A DNA stretch of 57,288 bases from Variovorax sp. KK3 (GTDB taxonomy: Bacteria > Pseudomonadota > Gammaproteobacteria > Burkholderiales > Burkholderiaceae_C). The stretch spans positions 1 through 57,288 of the forward strand of contig NZ_LYVO01000043.1 of NCBI RefSeq assembly GCF_001984055.1. Reading direction: 5' to 3'. Shown one piece after another: positions 54,203 through 57,288 of this stretch. How positions within the stretch are numbered: the stretch's first letter is position 1; every line of letters begins with the position of its first letter. The notes beneath the pieces are model-generated. The model made no database searches and was not told where the DNA came from. It saw nothing but the letters and a program-made list of their open reading frames with translations. The translations under genes and the position numbers were made by a program.

Positions 54203-56863
54203 CTAGGCGTCGCCGACATGCTCGTGATACCACCGCGCGGCCTGGGTGCGCGACGACACGTCGAGTCGATCGAGGATGCGCGCGACGTGGCGCTTGACGG
54301 TGTGCGGGCTCAGGTTCAACGTCCGTGCGACTGCCTTGTTGCTTTGACCGGCGGCCAGCAGCGCAAGGACTTCGGTTTCCCGCGCCGAGAGTTCGGGCGC
54401 GTGCCTATCCGGCAATAGACCGGCTTCCCGGGCCGATCCGAGCCGATGCGCGTCGTCGATCCAGCCGCGCAGCGCAGCCAGGGCCGGTTCGGATGTAACG
54501 CCCCGCCATGACGCACGGGCCAGGTCGTTCAAGACCTGTCCGCCCGTGCCGAGCACTTCGCCGATGTTGCCGGTCGCCATGGTGCGTTCGATCAGGGGCC
54601 CCAGCGCTTGCCAGGCCGCGGTCGGCGAGCCGGCTGCAAGCTCGGCGAGCGCAAGCCGCGTCCGCACCAAGGCATCGAGGTACGTCGTGTTCAGCTGGGC
54701 GGAGACGTTCGCGAGCTGACGAAGCGCGGCCAAGGCTTCGTCGACGCGGCCCTCCCGCAACGCCAGCTCCGCTTTGAACGTGCGAAGAAACGCGTGAATG
54801 TGGATGTTGTCTTTGCCGATCGCAGCCTCGAAGTCGGGCAGCAGGTCGCGCACGCGGTCCCAGTGTCCGATGGCGCCGGATGCGCCCACGACGACTGCCA
54901 GAAACGACGGGGGAAGATGGCTCGACGGATCCAGCGCCGACGCTTGCGCGATGATGGCGTCGCATGTCGCGCGGGCGGCTTCCCTGTTGTCGCAGATGAC
55001 GTGGTAGTTCACCTTTTGCAGCAGCAGGCGCATCCTCAGGCTGGCAGGTTGACCGAGCCAGCGGGCGTCGTCTTCCAGTCGCTGGAATGCGCCTTCGAGG
55101 TCTGCGATGCGGGCCTGCCAGAGGAGCAGCCAGATTTCGGTCAGGCGCGCGCTCAGCCGAAGTGCCTGGCGTCCTTCGTCGATGCCCGCCTTGGCGATGG
55201 CACCGGCGACCATGCGCCGCATCTGCGCGCTGACGCCAGGGCGACCGACGAACATGTTGAGGCTGGTCATGCAGCGCGCCCACAGCGCCGCGCTTCCGCC
55301 TTGCTGGAGCAGCACGACCACCCTCGACAGGCGTCGCGCAGGGCCATCGATGGTGCCGTGGTAAGCCTCGTGCCAGAAGTCGAGCAGTTCGCTGAGCGTC
55401 TCGGTTTCGAGGTTCATGGGCCGGGAACGCACGATCTGGATCAGGCGGCGTGCTTCCTCGTCGCGGCGGCAGAAGAACAACGAAAGTGCCTCGACGGCCC
55501 GCGATGACTGTGCGCGATCGTGTTCTCCCAGTTCGTCGAAGCCCGCTGCGGCGCGGTGCATCGCCGTCTGGACTGCGCTGTACTGGTCTTGCGTCCACAT
55601 GCAAAGTGCCCGTATGTGCGCCAACCAGGGAGATTGCTCCTGCAGGTCGGCGGGGAACTGGCGAACGACCCGCATGACCTCGGTGCCCGCATCCGCGGCC
55701 AGCATGTCCGGTGTCGCCTCGGTCAGTTGAAGCAGGGCCTCGTTCCACATGCCTGCCTGCAAGTAGGCAAGCGTGCGGCGCACGGGGTCGACCTCGGTCT
55801 CTGCCACCCGGCGAAGGAGGGAGGGGACCTCTTCCGGGCACGTTCGGCGCAAACGCTCTTCGAGAAAGTCGCGGAACAGGTCGTGGAGGCGAAGCGTCAG
55901 CTCTTCGACGTCGAGCAGCGAAACGAACAGGCGACGCCGCTCGATCTGCCGCAAGAGTTCGGCTGCATAGGGATTGCCACTCACCTGTTCGCAGCGTGCC
56001 ACCGTGAGTTCCGGCAACAGGCAGCAACGCAGGAGAAACGCCTGCATGTCGTCCGGCAGATGCTCGAACACTTCCTGGGCCAGATACTCGAACAGGTGGC
56101 GGCGGCTGCGCCAGACCTGGCCAGCCGCATTCGCGGCGGACGATTCGGAGGCTTCGAGGCACAGGCACAGGCCGGCGACCCAGCCCTGTGTGCGCTCGCC
56201 CAGCAGTCGGGCGTGCTCGGGGTCGTCCCGGCCGATGGCCTGCCGCCAGAGCGCCTGGACTTCGACATCGGAAAAGCGCAGGCTGCCTTCGTCGAACTCG
56301 GCGATCTCGGCGCGTGCGCGCCAACGCGGCAAGCCCAGGGCGAGCGGTGGCTCGACGCGTGTCGAGAACACCATGGTCCAGCTTCGTGGAAGACCTTCGA
56401 GCAGGTACCGGAGGAACTCGAATATCTGCGGGTCGGCTGCGGCGTGCAGGTCGTCGAGGATGATGACGGCGCCCTCAGGCAGGTCCGTGGCGTGAAGTGC
56501 GTCGAGCAAGGTATCCGCAGCCTCGCGCGACCGGCCTTGTGTGACCAGGTCGAGCAAGACTTCCGGTGCGAGGCGCCAAGGCAGGTCCAGCGGTTCCAGC
56601 GCCTCGATCAGATGGGCCAGGTACCGGCGAAGATCATCCTCCTCATCGGCGGTCAGCCACACCACGGCCCGTTCTGGAGAAATCAGTTGCACCAGGCGGG
56701 ACAAGGCAGCCGTCTTGCCGTACCCCGCAGGCGCCACGAGCAGAACCAGTCGCCGGCTTGCCGATGCAAACCTGAGCGCCTGCTCGAGTTCGCCGCGTTC
56801 GACCAGGCCACTGCGGAATCGCGGTGTCTGGATCTTGGCTTTGACGAGTTGGGTCGACGACAT
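54203..56863 (-). CDS. MalT/LAL-type LuxR-family transcriptional regulator
   Basis: 886 residues. An N-terminal P-loop NTPase (LVAPAGYGKTAALSRL, then VVWLTADEEDD and VIILDDLHAAADPQIFEF), a long helical repeat (TPR-like) region, and a C-terminal LuxR HTH: LSARETEVLALLAAGQSNKAVARTLNLSPHTVKRHVARIL. Such regulators bind ATP and an inducer to activate transcription. It is monocistronic, convergent with the LysR at 53277, and there is no obvious target next to it apart from the secreted protein gene beyond the right edge. Confidence 0.92.
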   Translation of the reverse strand: MSSTQLVKAKIQTPRFRSGLVERGELEQALRFASASRRLVLLVAPAGYGKTAALSRLVQLISPERAVVWLTADEEDDLRRYLAHLIEALEPLDLPWRLAPEVLLDLVTQGRSREAADTLLDALHATDLPEGAVIILDDLHAAADPQIFEFLRYLLEGLPRSWTMVFSTRVEPPLALGLPRWRARAEIAEFDEGSLRFSDVEVQALWRQAIGRDDPEHARLLGERTQGWVAGLCLCLEASESSAANAAGQVWRSRRHLFEYLAQEVFEHLPDDMQAFLLRCCLLPELTVARCEQVSGNPYAAELLRQIERRRLFVSLLDVEELTLRLHDLFRDFLEERLRRTCPEEVPSLLRRVAETEVDPVRRTLAYLQAGMWNEALLQLTEATPDMLAADAGTEVMRVVRQFPADLQEQSPWLAHIRALCMWTQDQYSAVQTAMHRAAAGFDELGEHDRAQSSRAVEALSLFFCRRDEEARRLIQIVRSRPMNLETETLSELLDFWHEAYHGTIDGPARRLSRVVVLLQQGGSAALWARCMTSLNMFVGRPGVSAQMRRMVAGAIAKAGIDEGRQALRLSARLTEIWLLLWQARIADLEGAFQRLEDDARWLGQPASLRMRLLLQKVNYHVICDNREAARATCDAIIAQASALDPSSHLPPSFLAVVVGASGAIGHWDRVRDLLPDFEAAIGKDNIHIHAFLRTFKAELALREGRVDEALAALRQLANVSAQLNTTYLDALVRTRLALAELAAGSPTAAWQALGPLIERTMATGNIGEVLGTGGQVLNDLARASWRGVTSEPALAALRGWIDDAHRLGSAREAGLLPDRHAPELSARETEVLALLAAGQSNKAVARTLNLSPHTVKRHVARILDRLDVSSRTQAARWYHEHVGDA

Positions 56864-56887
56864 GATGGAGATGCCCGCGTACTGTAG

Positions 56888-57062
56888 GCGAGTGGCCTGG
56901 TCACGCGGGAAGCGCTCGAAGACTTCGAACGCGTCGACGACGTCCTGCTCGGACGCGAGCTCGTTCGCGGCGGCGATCCGGGGTTCGCCGACCGGACCAT
57001 CGAGGCAATTGAAATCGGGATCGCGGCGCTGGGCTATTCGCCTTTTACTTGCCGCAAGGCAG
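56888..57062 (+). pseudogene. Fragment resembling a RelE/ParE-type toxin
   Basis: In a frame without a usual start codon (a TAG lies at 56885-56887) the sequence reads GLVTREALEDFERVDDVLLG, then ADRTIEAIEIGIAALGYSPF and TCRKAGVDPF. The ALxDFERV...A..TIEAI..GI..L pattern is like the first two helices of ParE/RelE toxins. It is coding-like and not explained by any called gene. No antitoxin gene is next to it and no complete toxin C-terminus follows, so it is called a remnant. Confidence 0.42.
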
Positions 57063-57094
57063 GTGTTGATCCGTTCATTCGCGGGCGCCGCGCC

Positions 57095-57288
57095 TCAGAC
57101 CGCCCTGCACGACTTGACCACGAACGGCGCCGGATCCGAGCCGAAGAAGGCGTTGGTGCACGTCACCGTGCCGGTGACGGTTTTCTGCACCCAGCGCGTG
57201 TCGGCACCGTAGCGCACGACGGTCGGGCTCGAGACGGTGAAGCTGCCGCCTTCGTTGGCCAGCAGTGCACCCGTGGGCGGTGGCGGTG
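57095..57288 (-). CDS. C-terminus of a secreted protein (runs off the right edge)
   Basis: Only the last 63 or so codons are in the window, ending TGA at 57095. The visible end reads SFTVSSPTVVRYGADTRWVQ, then KTVTGTVTCTNAFFGSDPA and a final CRAV. It has two Cys that could pair and the VRYG...W..KTV.G...CTN.FFGSDP pattern seen at the end of extracellular enzymes and parallel-beta-helix proteins of beta- and gammaproteobacteria. The catalytic part is beyond the edge, so its activity is unknown. Confidence 0.7.
   Translation of the reverse strand, partial: PPPPTGALLANEGGSFTVSSPTVVRYGADTRWVQKTVTGTVTCTNAFFGSDPAPFVVKSCRAV

Overview
The window is GC-rich DNA whose gene families point to a Burkholderiales bacterium, most likely Comamonadaceae and close to Variovorax. 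The reasons are two orphan periplasmic Bug-type solute receptors, many LysR regulators that face their targets, small exported proteins typical of that group, and glyoxylate-carboligase genes. This assignment is an inference from gene content. No rRNA, tRNA, CRISPR array, insertion sequence or replication origin was seen.

Layout. 1-4.8 kb: glgX, then a predicted fusion of a chymotrypsin-fold protease to a zinc phospholipase C/P1-nuclease-like domain. 4.8-14.2 kb: a LysR regulator facing a long operon of a spermidine/putrescine-type ABC importer, a three-component flavin/iron-sulfur oxidase with two DadA-like subunits, and a RidA-family imine deaminase. 14.3-23.0 kb: another LysR facing a catabolic cluster with two Bug receptors, two amidohydrolases of equal length, an NTF2-like protein, a GMC oxidoreductase and an FMN reductase. 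23.2-30.3 kb: two paralogous exported alpha/beta hydrolases, an excisionase-like HTH-GAF regulator, a second GMC oxidoreductase, an LysR facing an NTF2-like/SDR pair, and a 91-bp scar of an FMN reductase gene. 30.3-35.2 kb: an accessory island, visibly less GC-rich, with a frameshifted membrane/coiled-coil gene, an HEPN-like protein, unknown genes, and an antitoxin without its toxin. 35.3-42 kb: small envelope proteins, a YbhN-type membrane protein, an EthD protein, TerC, and an ABC importer with a cytidine/deoxycytidylate-type deaminase. 42-49.4 kb: two large paralogous proteins of unknown function on either side of maeB. 49.5-54.2 kb: gcl-hyi-garR with a divergent LysR. 54.2-57.3 kb: a large MalT-type LuxR regulator, a fragment resembling a ParE toxin, and the C-terminus of a secreted protein.

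The genes group into import-plus-catabolism modules, each with a divergent LysR gene, and most of the shared intergenic regions contain inverted repeats that could be operators. The least explained parts are the protease/nuclease-like fusion, the island around the HEPN-like gene, and the two large paralogs around maeB. Starts given here were often moved inward from the longest open frame because a ribosome-binding site, signal peptide or family N-terminus supports the later codon.
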